DNA of 39,123 nucleotides from an uncultured Bacilli bacterium (GTDB lineage: Bacteria > Bacillota_I > Bacilli_A > RFN20 > CAG-826): the NCBI GenBank assembly GCA_944368945.1, contig CALVXH010000006.1:1-39123 (forward strand). Direction: 5' to 3'. Positions 15,906 to 24,256 of this stretch are shown here, one piece after another (position 1 is the stretch's first letter; each line of letters opens with the position of its first letter). The notes beneath the pieces were generated by a model. It was not told the DNA's origin. It made no database searches and saw nothing but the letters and a program-made list of their open reading frames with translations. The translations under genes were made by a program, and so were the position numbers.

Positions 15906-16883
15906 ATGAAGGGAAAATTTAATCTTGATGAAAAAATGGATAGATTTGAGCGTGAGCTTAAAGAAAAAATTCGTGCGCTTAAGGTAAAATTAACTCCTAA
16001 ATTTGTCAAAGAAAATAGAAAGAAAAAGGAAGAAGCAATAGATGCAATTGATTTAACTACCTTAACAAAGCCAGTTAATGATGCTGCTACAAGCGGTCCA
16101 AAGAAGATGAAAGATTTTTCTGCCTGGGCTGGATGGAAAAATATTGCTGTAGGAATTATAGGTGTTATTGCTGTTATTGGTATTTGGTGGATTTATGCAG
16201 CAGTTACTGAAGCTTCAGGACACACAAGTTGGCTTTCATCTCCACCTGCAGTTGTTGAAAGATTCTACAAAACAGCCATTAAAAGTAACATCTTATGGAT
16301 TCACTTATGGTATTCGGTTCAACGTATTTTAGTTGGCTATGCTATAGCTATCGCTGTTTCTATTCCAGTAGGCTTCATTATGGCTTGGTATAAACCATTT
16401 AGGGCATTCTTAGATCCATTTATTCAATTCTTAAGATGTATACCACCAATTGCATATGTTCCAATCGTTGCAGCTGCAATGGGACCTTTCGAACCTGCTA
16501 AATACTTTATTATTTTCTTAGCTTGTTTCTTAACAATGACAGTCACAATTTATCAAGGTGTTAAAAACGTTGATTTAACTCTTGTTAAAGCAGCATATAC
16601 ATTTGGTGCAAGAGATAGAAACTTATTCACTGGTGTCATCGTACCAAGTGCATTCCCATTTATTTTAACAGCTATGAGACTTGGTATTGGCGCAGCTATG
16701 ACAACACTTATTGCAGCTGAACTTACAGGTACAACTTATGGTTTAGGCTCATTTATCAATACACAAGCATCGCAACTTAGAATGGATAATGCAATACTTG
16801 GTATTCTCGTTCTTGGTATATTTGGTATCGTTTTTGACAAGGCACTATTATTAGTAGAAAAACGTTTAACTAGATGGAAATAA
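15906..16883 (+). CDS. NitT/TauT-type ABC transporter permease with a long charged N-terminal extension
   Basis: Membrane subunit of an importer resembling SsuC/TauC, 325 residues. The first ~76 residues are hydrophilic and Lys/Glu-rich, with coiled-coil character, and are absent from typical members of about 250-270 residues. Transmembrane segments begin at WKNIAVGIIGVIAVIG. The BPD_transp_1 region includes the ATPase-contact (EAA) loop, recognised as AAYTFGARDRNLFTGVIVPSAFPFI, followed by AAELTGTTYGLG. TAGGAG lies seven bases before the ATG. Family members import sulfonates, taurine, nitrate, pyrimidine vitamin precursors and other small anions or heterocycles; the operon's enzymes suggest a sugar-derived acid here (inference). 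Confidence 0.9.
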   Translation: MKGKFNLDEKMDRFERELKEKIRALKVKLTPKFVKENRKKKEEAIDAIDLTTLTKPVNDAATSGPKKMKDFSAWAGWKNIAVGIIGVIAVIGIWWIYAAVTEASGHTSWLSSPPAVVERFYKTAIKSNILWIHLWYSVQRILVGYAIAIAVSIPVGFIMAWYKPFRAFLDPFIQFLRCIPPIAYVPIVAAAMGPFEPAKYFIIFLACFLTMTVTIYQGVKNVDLTLVKAAYTFGARDRNLFTGVIVPSAFPFILTAMRLGIGAAMTTLIAAELTGTTYGLGSFINTQASQLRMDNAILGILVLGIFGIVFDKALLLVEKRLTRWK

Positions 16884-16896
16884 TGTGAGGTAGTTT

Positions 16897-17796
16897 ATGA
16901 GTAACGATAACGAAGTAGTCATTAAAATAGACAATGTTAAAAAGATTTATCCAGTTGAAAAAGGTGATGATGTTATTGCTCTTAATGGAGTAAATCTTGA
17001 AATTAAGAAAAATGAATTTATATGTGTTGTTGGACCTAGTGGATGTGGGAAAACAACATTACTTAACATTATTGCAGGACTTGAACAACCTACAAGCGGA
17101 AGTGCAACAATTCATGGTCGCCCAATTTTAGGACCTGGACCTGATAGAGGAGTTATTTTCCAACAATACGCTTTATTTCCTTGGTCAACAGTTAAAAAGA
17201 ATGTTATGTATGCAACAAAATTTATTAAGCATGAAGTTCCTATGACTGTTAAGAATAAAGAAACTGGTGAGATGGAAACTGTTTATACAACTGATGAGCA
17301 TGGCAATCGTGTTCCAAAGATGAAAACAGTTAAATATACTAAGCTTGAAAGAGAAGCTATTGCTAAAAAATATATTAAGATGGTTCAACTTAATGGATTT
17401 GAGAATAAATTTCCAAAGGAACTATCTGGTGGTATGAAGCAAAGAGTTGCTATTGCTAGGGGATATGCATTAAACAGTGAGGTTCTTCTTCTTGACGAAC
17501 CATTTGGTGCACTCGATGCTCAAACAAGATCACAATTGCAAGAAGATTTATTAAAAACTTGGGAAAAAGAAAGAAAGACATGTTTCTTTATTACCCATGA
17601 TGTTGATGAATGCGTTTTATTGGCTTCTAGAGTAATTATTATGAGTGCTAGACCAGGAAGAGTAAAAGAGATTTTAAATATTGATTTACCTTATCCAAGA
17701 ACGCAAGCAACTAAACTCGATCCAAAATTCCAAGAATATCGTAACTACATCTGGGATGTTGTTTACAAGATGTATCTTGATAGCGGAGTTCATTAA
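16897..17796 (+). CDS. NitT/TauT-type ABC transporter ATPase with an insertion before the signature motif
   Basis: Energy-coupling ATPase of 299 residues. Walker [10 protein letters not shown] (46-54), Q loop FQQYALFPW (about 88-96), signature LSGGMKQR (176-183), Walker [11 protein letters not shown] loop ALDA, and switch histidine in FITHD. Between the Q loop and the signature, roughly residues 108-152, there is an extra Lys/Thr/Glu-rich insertion compared with SsuB/TauB, which are about 250 residues. The region lies where the helical subdomain contacts the permease, and the partner permease has its own unusual extension, so the two may interact. GTGAGG precedes the ATG. The binding-protein gene follows after 50 bases. 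Confidence 0.92.
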   Translation: MSNDNEVVIKIDNVKKIYPVEKGDDVIALNGVNLEIKKNEFICVVGPSGCGKTTLLNIIAGLEQPTSGSATIHGRPILGPGPDRGVIFQQYALFPWSTVKKNVMYATKFIKHEVPMTVKNKETGEMETVYTTDEHGNRVPKMKTVKYTKLEREAIAKKYIKMVQLNGFENKFPKELSGGMKQRVAIARGYALNSEVLLLDEPFGALDAQTRSQLQEDLLKTWEKERKTCFFITHDVDECVLLASRVIIMSARPGRVKEILNIDLPYPRTQATKLDPKFQEYRNYIWDVVYKMYLDSGVH

Positions 17797-17846
17797 TTAG
17801 GACTAAACAAATGAAAATTTGTAAATAATAACAAAGGAGAATTACA

Positions 17847-18950
17847 ATGAAAAAATTTAGTTTATTTGGAGCACTTGCAGCAGTAGCTGTCTTAGGTGTT
17901 ACATCGTGTGGCAGTAGCGGATCTACTGTAAAAGTTGGTTTACATGCAAACTTAGGAGCAGGTGCTGGCTATAGTGCAATTAATCAAGGATTTATGAAAG
18001 ACGAAGGCATTACTGCTGAAGCAGTCGTCGGTGATGGTTCATCATTAGCTACTCAAGTCATTGCAAACCAAATCCAAGTATCATTTATGGGTGGTGGTGT
18101 TGCATGGAACTACTTTACTGAAAATTCAGACATTAAGATTGTCGCTTTAGATAATTTAACAGATGATGATAGATTAATTGCTAGAAAAACTGGTAAAGGT
18201 GCAAGCTTAACAATTAATTCTTCATTAGAAGATATTGGTGAAGCATTAAAAGGATCAACTGTTGCTCTTGACCAAACAGCTACTCCAGCAACTTTCTGGA
18301 CAAGTTTAGTAACAGAAGTTAACAAAGTCTTAGAACCAGGTGATAAGATTTGGTATAAACAAGATGATGCAAAACTACCAGAAGGATTAACTGATGCTGA
18401 TTATGTCGCTGCTAATGAAGTTAAGGTTGAAAATGTTAAGAATACAAATATTTCTACATCAGCACAAACAGCTAAGTGGGATTTCGTAATCGCATTTGCA
18501 CCAGTTGCAACACAACTTGAAAAAGATACAGCAAATTGGAAAACAGTTTGTAAGACATCTACTCATATGGCAGATTCATACGCTCCATCAACATGGGCTG
18601 TTAATACTACTTGGTTAAAAGACAATGAAGAAACCTTCAAGAAATTCATGGTTGCTTTAGTCAAAGGTATGAATTATAGAAATCAACATGTTGCAGAAAC
18701 ATGTAAGGATATCGAAGCAGTTACAGCTGGACAAGTTGCTGCTGATAGTTTAACAACAGATATTGCAGTTTGGTTAAGTGCTGAACAACAATTAGAATTA
18801 GATAGCAGTGGCAAGATGATGAAATATGTTGAAAACATTAGAAATGGACAACTTGCTGGTGCTAATGCCGATAAGATTGTCAAATCAGCAAAAGATGCAT
18901 GTGATTTCTCATATTTAATCGAAGCTTGTAAAACAGTTTTAGGTAAATAA
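17847..18950 (+). CDS. Substrate-binding lipoprotein of the NitT/TauT-type ABC transporter
   Basis: A 367-residue extracytoplasmic receptor, anchored by a lipidated Cys21 (GVTSC). The mature part has the SsuA/NMT1 type II periplasmic-binding fold signature: VKVGLHANLGAGAGYSAINQGFMKDEGI at the start, then VIANQIQVSFMGGG and the second-lobe segment DFVIAFAPVATQLEK. The ligand cannot be read from sequence. AAAGGAGA precedes the ATG, and a terminator follows the stop, so this is the last gene of the operon that begins with the TIM-like enzyme. Confidence 0.92.
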   Translation: MKKFSLFGALAAVAVLGVTSCGSSGSTVKVGLHANLGAGAGYSAINQGFMKDEGITAEAVVGDGSSLATQVIANQIQVSFMGGGVAWNYFTENSDIKIVALDNLTDDDRLIARKTGKGASLTINSSLEDIGEALKGSTVALDQTATPATFWTSLVTEVNKVLEPGDKIWYKQDDAKLPEGLTDADYVAANEVKVENVKNTNISTSAQTAKWDFVIAFAPVATQLEKDTANWKTVCKTSTHMADSYAPSTWAVNTTWLKDNEETFKKFMVALVKGMNYRNQHVAETCKDIEAVTAGQVAADSLTTDIAVWLSAEQQLELDSSGKMMKYVENIRNGQLAGANADKIVKSAKDACDFSYLIEACKTVLGK

Positions 18951-18969
18951 TAAAAATTGAAGCCCTTAG

Positions 18970-18999
18970 GAGGAAGCAAAAAGCTTCCTCTTTTAATTT
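18970..18999 (+). terminator. Terminator of the TIM-LarA-NagB-ABC operon
   Basis: GAGGAAGC (18970-18977) pairs with GCTTCCTC (18983-18990) across five A, followed by TTTTAATTT. Confidence 0.9.
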
Positions 19000-19111
19000 G
19001 CTTAAATATATCACTATATTTTGATAAATTTAGAGAATATTTATTACCATACGAATGCTAATAAATTTATGAATAGTAATGCAAATTAGTAATTACTTTT
19101 TAAAATAACAT

Positions 19112-19141
19112 AATAAAAGGCCATCACTTAAAGCGATGACC
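19112..19141 (-). terminator. Terminator of the TauE/SafE-type gene
   Basis: Read on the minus strand, GGTCATCGC pairs with GTGATGGCC (one G-T pair) across a five-base loop and is followed by TTTTATTA. Confidence 0.8.
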
Positions 19142-19162
19142 ATAATTTTAATAAATTTATTT

Positions 19163-20005
19163 TTAGGCTAGTGAGATGGCTGAAGAAATTATTAAATAAA
19201 TATTTATTGCAATGATCGCAATAGTAGTTGCCATATATACTATTTGGACACCTTTATTTGACATCTTTTTATTAAAGTAAGTCCCTAGTAATGAGCCAAT
19301 TATTGAAATAGGTACTAAGATAATTAAAAATATCCACCATGATTGATCAGCGGTAGTAGGTAATTGATTTATTGTAAATAATGTAACAAATGTTCCATCA
19401 ATTCCGGCCATAACTATTTTTGCAAGTTGTGAGAAGATAATTGTAATTAAAGAATTAATTGCGGCTTGTTTCATACTCATTCCAAAGAATAATAATAAAA
19501 CTGCTACGTTAATTGGACCTCCACCGATTCCTAAGAATGTTGAACAAATTCCTAAGAATACACCGATTATGAGCGTGACTATGAAGTTATTGATATGAAG
19601 TTGCTTACCTTTTGGAAGAAAGAGTTGCATATAAATTAAAACAAATATTAATAATGCAATAAGGATTGCTGATTGAACAATAATTAAGATATTCCCGTTT
19701 GATGAATCTTTAACGAACTGGAATAAAAATTGTCCAATAACTCCGCCTACCACAGCTCCAATTCCTAAATAGACAGCTGTTTTCCAATTTTCAATTTTGC
19801 TTTTAGAAGCAACATGTCTGATGATGGAAGTTGAAGTGCCAAAAACAACGCACATTGTTGAAATCATGTTAGTGATTTCTGGGGTTGAGAAGTAATTAAA
19901 AGCGTCAAGTACAGGCCTAATTATAACCCCGCCACCTATACCTGCAATCGCCCCAATAATAGATGCAATTATAACTACTATTGGAAATAAAAAATAATAT
20001 ACCAT
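19163..20005 (-). CDS. TauE/SafE (DUF81)-family membrane permease
   Basis: An eight-helix-type membrane protein of 280 residues. It has the two glycine-rich half-repeats expected of the family: GAIAGIGGGVIIRPVLDAF near the N terminus and GICSTFLGIGGGPINVAVLLLFFG in the second half. Family members export sulfite, sulfoacetate and other organosulfur anions, or move other small anions. It is divergent from the DeoR regulator and has its own terminator, with the TauT-type ABC operon ending just beyond. Together these make an anion-handling role in the same pathway plausible, but the family is broad. No good Shine-Dalgarno sequence is visible before the ATG. The shared intergenic region carries strong palindromes. 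Confidence 0.88.
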   Translation of the reverse strand: MVYYFLFPIVVIIASIIGAIAGIGGGVIIRPVLDAFNYFSTPEITNMISTMCVVFGTSTSIIRHVASKSKIENWKTAVYLGIGAVVGGVIGQFLFQFVKDSSNGNILIIVQSAILIALLIFVLIYMQLFLPKGKQLHINNFIVTLIIGVFLGICSTFLGIGGGPINVAVLLLFFGMSMKQAAINSLITIIFSQLAKIVMAGIDGTFVTLFTINQLPTTADQSWWIFLIILVPISIIGSLLGTYFNKKMSNKGVQIVYMATTIAIIAINIYLIISSAISLA

Positions 20006-20164
20006 AACTATATTTTACTATAAACGAAACTTTATTTAAATAATGTATTACTGTGTAATACATTATATACTTTAGTATAAAAAGTAAGAAAATTTATTAA
20101 AAAAGTTTCGTTTCGCTTAATAAAACGAAAATATTATGATAAAATCGTAAGTGAGGTTATAAAG
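20006..20164. promoter_or_regulatory. Divergent regulatory region with nested palindromes (DeoR operators)
   Basis: TAATGTATTAC (20041-20051) and GTAATACATTA (20055-20065) form a perfect inverted repeat around TGT. It is flanked by AAACGAAACTTT (20022-20033) and its exact reverse complement AAAGTTTCGTTT (20102-20113), with further TTTCG/CGAAA words to 20132. TGATAAAAT (20137-20145) is an extended -10 for the DeoR gene, and GAGG (20153-20156) its ribosome-binding site. Looping between distant operators and autoregulation are likely (inference). Confidence 0.65.
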
Positions 20165-20920
20165 ATGAAAATTAATAAAAGACAAAGTGAAATAGTTGAA
20201 ATGGTAGACTCTGAAAAACAAGTTACAGTTAAAGAACTATCAGAAAAACTTGGTGTTAGCGAGGTTACTATTAGAAAAGACCTTGATACTTTAAGTGAAT
20301 ATGGCATTTTAATTAGACATCATGGCTATGCTTTAAAAAAGAATACAGCAGATATTGTAAATAGACTTTCGATTAATTATGATTCAAAATGTAAAATCGC
20401 TAGAAAAGCAAATGCCCTAATTGGTTTTAATGAAACAATATTAATTGGTAGTGGTTCAACTTGTGCTTTATTAGCAGAAGAAATTGTTAGAACTAAACCA
20501 AATGTTACAATTATTACCCATTCAATTTATATTGCGGAACATGCTTCAAGATTAGGTAATAATAAAATTATTTTGCTTGGAGGAGAATATCAAAGAGACG
20601 CCCAAGTTATGGTTGGACCTTTAGTTAGATCTTCAGTTAGACAATATTATGTAGATAAAATATTTCTAGGAACTGATGGATTTGTCAAAAATGTTGGTTT
20701 TATGGGAAGTGATGTTTTAAGAACTGAAGCAGTAAAAAATATGGCTGAAAGTGCAAGACATATAATTATCATTACAGATTCAACCAAATTTTCAAAAAGA
20801 GGACTTTTAGTTCAATTTTCTCAAAAAGAACCAACTAGGATAATAACTGATAAAAAGCTACCAGAAGATTATATAGAATTCTTTAATTCTTTAGGTGTTC
20901 CAGTCACCTTAGTTGACTAA
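20165..20920 (+). CDS. DeoR-family sugar-phosphate-responsive transcriptional regulator
   Basis: A 251-residue regulator. The N-terminal winged helix-turn-helix (about 5-57) reads VTVKELSEKLGVSEVTIRKDL, the DeoR signature region. The DeoRC effector domain contains GSGST (95-99), the phosphate-gripping motif, then LLGGEY, IFLGTDGF and IIITDSTKFSKRG, all typical. The effector is therefore probably a phosphorylated sugar intermediate. Operator-like TTTCGTTTCG words in front of this gene and of the ECF gene, and a related word near the aldolase, suggest its regulon. Its 3' end overlaps the convergent epimerase gene by four bases. Confidence 0.93.
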   Translation: MKINKRQSEIVEMVDSEKQVTVKELSEKLGVSEVTIRKDLDTLSEYGILIRHHGYALKKNTADIVNRLSINYDSKCKIARKANALIGFNETILIGSGSTCALLAEEIVRTKPNVTIITHSIYIAEHASRLGNNKIILLGGEYQRDAQVMVGPLVRSSVRQYYVDKIFLGTDGFVKNVGFMGSDVLRTEAVKNMAESARHIIIITDSTKFSKRGLLVQFSQKEPTRIITDKKLPEDYIEFFNSLGVPVTLVD

Positions 20921-21756
20921 TTGTTTTTAAATGTATATGAGTAAGAAAATGAAGCTACTTCATTTTCTTTTAATTTATTAATTGCAACTCTACTAGGAAG
21001 ATCTTTTGATTCATTAATATAATTTGAAATTCCCCACCAGGGTTCAACACAAACAAAGTCACCAGTTTTAGCATTTGACCATATAGCAAAATATGGTGCA
21101 TTAAAATTGTAAATAGCTTTAATATCATCAAATCCAGTAAATAAAGTTAACTCTTCATTCTCGCCTTTATAAACTAATGTATCTAATTTTTGGAAGGTAG
21201 ATTTTTTTAAATCTACTGAATTCATTGATAAGTTTTCTTTGTTTTCTACATCAATAAGTCCGCAATTTAAAGGTAAAAATTTAAAATCTTTGTTAAACTT
21301 TATATATCCAGATTCGCTACTTGCCTTTAATGCAGTGTGAGAACCATAACTAAAACATAATTCTTCTTTTCCTAAATTTTTAACACTTGTAGAGACAACA
21401 AGTTTATTTTCATTTAATGCATAAGTGATAGTAAAAGCAAAATTAAATGGGTAAACTTTTAATGTTTCTTCGTTTGCTTTTAAGCCTAAAGTAATTGAAT
21501 CTTTTGTTGAATTTAAAATATCTAATGTACATGTTCTTAAAAATCCGTGTCTAGTCGAAAATGTATAATTTTGATTTTTATATTCATAGTTACCTGCTCC
21601 AACTAAAGGGAATATAACAACATCTTGAAACGCCCATGAATCCTTTTGAATTTGATATTGGACTTCTTTATTAAGTGGCTTATAAATGATTGAATTTAAG
21701 ATCGCACCTTTTTCGTTAATAGCCGCTTTTAAATATTTATTTTCAATAATTTGCAT
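20917..21756 (-). CDS. Aldose-1-epimerase-like protein (galactose mutarotase superfamily)
   Basis: A 279-residue beta-sandwich enzyme of the LacX-like branch. Motifs include STRHGFLR (substrate histidine), SYGSHTAL (catalytic-type histidine) and CVEPWWGISN (catalytic-type glutamate). It would interconvert the alpha and beta anomers of a hexose, supplying the right form to a kinase or permease. The stop overlaps the DeoR stop convergently by four bases, and the start faces the NagA promoter region. A Shine-Dalgarno AAAGGAG is present on the minus strand. Aldose epimerases also accompany sulfoquinovose and amino-sugar clusters, so the exact sugar remains open. Confidence 0.88.
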   Translation of the reverse strand: MQIIENKYLKAAINEKGAILNSIIYKPLNKEVQYQIQKDSWAFQDVVIFPLVGAGNYEYKNQNYTFSTRHGFLRTCTLDILNSTKDSITLGLKANEETLKVYPFNFAFTITYALNENKLVVSTSVKNLGKEELCFSYGSHTALKASSESGYIKFNKDFKFLPLNCGLIDVENKENLSMNSVDLKKSTFQKLDTLVYKGENEELTLFTGFDDIKAIYNFNAPYFAIWSNAKTGDFVCVEPWWGISNYINESKDLPSRVAINKLKENEVASFSYSYTFKNN

Positions 21757-21873
21757 ATAAAACTCCTTTTGCTTTCTAATGAAATCTAAAACATCAGTTT
21801 TTACTTATAAAGTAAAAAAATGATTTTTATATATGTTATAATTTTAGATAAATAAAGGAGTTTTTTAAACAAT

Positions 21874-23001
21874 ATGAAGAAAGAATTTAAGAATATAAAG
21901 ACTCTTCTAGAGGACCGTTACGAGTTTTGTGATGTCGTAATTGATAATGGTAAGTTTTCAAGCGTTAAGAAAAGTAGCAATGGTGATACAACTTATGAAG
22001 ATAAGTTTATGATTCCTGGTTTTATCGATGAGCATACTCATGGCGGCGATGGGAAAGATTTTACTACTTGTAAAGATATTTTTGATGTCGAACATATTCT
22101 TAAATTTTACATTAAACATGGCGTGACAAGTGTTTTACCTACTTTATTGACAGAAAGAGATGAAATTGTTTTTAAACAACTTGAATTAATTTATAAAGCA
22201 AGTTTAAAAAACCCAATTATTAAGGGAGTGCATCTAGAAGGTCCATTTTTATGTAAAGAATATAAGGGTGCGCAATTAGAGAGTTGTCTTCAAAAACCTT
22301 CTGTTGAGAAAGTTAAAACTTTTATTGATAAATCCCATGGCCTATTAAAGTTAATGACAATTGCACCTGAAAATGATGGGAGCGAAGAGACTATTAAATA
22401 TTTAGTTAGTCATGGTGTAAGAGTTTCTTTAGGACATAGTGCAGCTAGTTTTGATGATTGTACTAGAGCTTTAAGAGCCGGTGCTAGTGATATAACTCAT
22501 ATTTTTAATGCTATGAAAGGGATTCATCAACATTATCCATCTATATTAAGCGCAGCCTTATATTATGATGATTTTTATTGTGAAGTTATTTTAGATGGCA
22601 TCCATGTAAAACCTGAGATGGTAGAATTTGTTCGAAAAATTAAAGGTAATGATAAAGTGATTGGTATTACAGATTCATTAATGGCAGCTGGTTTACCTGA
22701 TGGAAATTATTTTATTGGTGAGACTCCAATAACAGTTAAAGATCATGATTGTGTTATCACTGAAACTGGTGTTAGAGCTGGCTCAACTTTAGATATGAAA
22801 AGAGCCTTTGATAATGTTAAAAAGTTTTGTAGTTTAGATGATGTTGTCGCTAGCCACATTTGTTCATTAAACTGCGCTAAAATGCTTGGAATTGATGATA
22901 AAGTTGGCTCGATTAAAGAAAAAAAGAATGCAGATTTCTTAATTTTAAATAAAAATTATGAGATTGAAGAAGTATATATTAACGGAGAAAAAGTTTTATG
23001 A
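21874..23001 (+). CDS. nagA: N-acetylglucosamine-6-phosphate deacetylase (or a related N-acetyl-hexosamine-6-P deacetylase)
   Basis: Removes acetate from an N-acetylhexosamine 6-phosphate in the cytoplasm. At 375 residues it has the family's length and the amidohydrolase landmarks: PGFIDEHTHGG (His54, His56), HLEGPFL (Glu122 metal ligand), SLGHSAA (His188), THIFNAM (His209), DGIHV and ITDS with catalytic Asp267. AAAGGAG lies 13 bases before the ATG, a longer gap than its neighbours show. The PFK gene overlaps its end by four bases (ATGA), so they form one operon. A true NagB is not adjacent; the divergent NagB-like protein at 15078 may take that place. Whether the substrate is GlcNAc-6-P or GalNAc-6-P (as AgaA) cannot be decided from sequence. 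Confidence 0.92.
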   Translation: MKKEFKNIKTLLEDRYEFCDVVIDNGKFSSVKKSSNGDTTYEDKFMIPGFIDEHTHGGDGKDFTTCKDIFDVEHILKFYIKHGVTSVLPTLLTERDEIVFKQLELIYKASLKNPIIKGVHLEGPFLCKEYKGAQLESCLQKPSVEKVKTFIDKSHGLLKLMTIAPENDGSEETIKYLVSHGVRVSLGHSAASFDDCTRALRAGASDITHIFNAMKGIHQHYPSILSAALYYDDFYCEVILDGIHVKPEMVEFVRKIKGNDKVIGITDSLMAAGLPDGNYFIGETPITVKDHDCVITETGVRAGSTLDMKRAFDNVKKFCSLDDVVASHICSLNCAKMLGIDDKVGSIKEKKNADFLILNKNYEIEEVYINGEKVL

Positions 23002-24158
23002 TGAAAAATGTTTTAATAGCTCATGGAGGAGCTCCAACTGCCGTAATTAATGCCTCACTTTATGGTGCTTTAATGGAATTAAAAGAAAGTGGATTTAATG
23101 GAAAAGTATATGCTCCTAAATTTGGTTCAGATGGTCTTTATAATGAAGAGTTTATTGATTTAACTAACTTAACTGATCATGAATTAGAAGTATTAAAAAA
23201 CACTCCTGGAAGTGCTATTGGCAGTTCAAGATTTCCACTTTATGAAAAAGAATATGAGAAAATTGTAAAAATACTTGTTAAGTATGACATTGGATATGTT
23301 CTTTTTACTGGTGGAAATGGAACAATGGACACAATTGGTAATATTTATAAATACGCAAAAAAAGCAGGAGTTGAAGTAACTTGTGTTGGAATTCCTAAAA
23401 CGATTGACAATGATATTGGTGTAACTGATCATGCCCCAGGATTTGCTAGTTGCGCAAATTACATTGCTCAAACTGTTGCATGTTGTGCTCAAGATGTTAA
23501 AGGACTACCAATTCACGTTTGTGTTATTGAAGTTATGGGAAGAAATGCAGGATGGCTTGCTGCTAGTAGTGCATTAGCAAGAAGTAAAACAGGTGATGCG
23601 CCACATTTAATTTATTTTCCTGAAATACCATTTGATGAAGATGAGTTTATTGAAGAAGTTAGAAAGGCTTGGGAAAAAAGACATGGGGTGATTGTTGTTG
23701 CAAGTGAAGGATTAAAGTATGCTGATGGAACACCAATTGTTGAACCAATTTTCAAAACCGATAGAGCAACATATTTTGGTGATGTTTCAACTCACTTAGC
23801 TACCTTAATTATTAAAAGACTTGGGATAAAAGCTAGAAGTGAAAAGCCTGGTTTGATTTGTCGTTGTGATAGAAGTTTAGTTTCTAGAGTTGATCAAAAT
23901 GAAGCTATATTAATGGGAAGAACTGCGATGAAAGCAGCCCTTAATCATACTAATGGAGTAATGGCAGGAATAAAAAGAGTTTCAACTAAACCATATGTTA
24001 TTGAGCCTATTTTAATTCCTATTGAAAAGGTTATGTTAACAGAAGCCACTTTCCCATTAAAATATATTAAAAATAAACACGATGTTACTGATGAATTTAT
24101 TGAATGGTTAAAACCTCTTGTAGAAGATACTCCAGAAAATATTTCATTTTTAGATTAG
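22998..24158 (+). CDS. 6-phosphofructokinase-family enzyme with mixed ATP/PPi signature
   Basis: Phosphorylates a ketose 6-phosphate, probably fructose- or tagatose-6-phosphate, to the 1,6-bisphosphate. It has 386 residues and the layout of the PPi-type clade. TGGNGTMDT (Asn107, Gly108) aligns with the donor loop, where PPi enzymes carry Asp and ATP enzymes Gly at the second position. PKTIDND (Lys134, catalytic Asp137) carries the lysine typical of PPi enzymes, and EVMGRNAGW is the sugar-phosphate motif. The phosphate donor is therefore uncertain. Two adjacent ATGs occur at 22998 and 23001; the first overlaps the NagA stop. A bidirectional terminator follows. With NagA upstream and an aldolase facing it, it fits the lower half of an amino-sugar route. 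Confidence 0.9.
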   Translation: MMKNVLIAHGGAPTAVINASLYGALMELKESGFNGKVYAPKFGSDGLYNEEFIDLTNLTDHELEVLKNTPGSAIGSSRFPLYEKEYEKIVKILVKYDIGYVLFTGGNGTMDTIGNIYKYAKKAGVEVTCVGIPKTIDNDIGVTDHAPGFASCANYIAQTVACCAQDVKGLPIHVCVIEVMGRNAGWLAASSALARSKTGDAPHLIYFPEIPFDEDEFIEEVRKAWEKRHGVIVVASEGLKYADGTPIVEPIFKTDRATYFGDVSTHLATLIIKRLGIKARSEKPGLICRCDRSLVSRVDQNEAILMGRTAMKAALNHTNGVMAGIKRVSTKPYVIEPILIPIEKVMLTEATFPLKYIKNKHDVTDEFIEWLKPLVEDTPENISFLD

Positions 24159-24203
24159 TTTTGCAAGGTTATTAATTGTTTTTATTAAATTTATTAATAA
24201 ATG

Positions 24204-24239
24204 AAAAAGGCCATCATTCAATGGAGTGATGGCCTTTTT
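24204..24239. terminator. Bidirectional terminator between PFK and the aldolase
   Basis: AAAAAGGCCATCA (24204-24216) and TGATGGCCTTTTT (24227-24239) are perfect 13-base arms. Both strands end in a T run, so the hairpin serves both convergent genes. Confidence 0.92.
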
Positions 24240-24256
24240 ATGGCTAGACAATTTAA

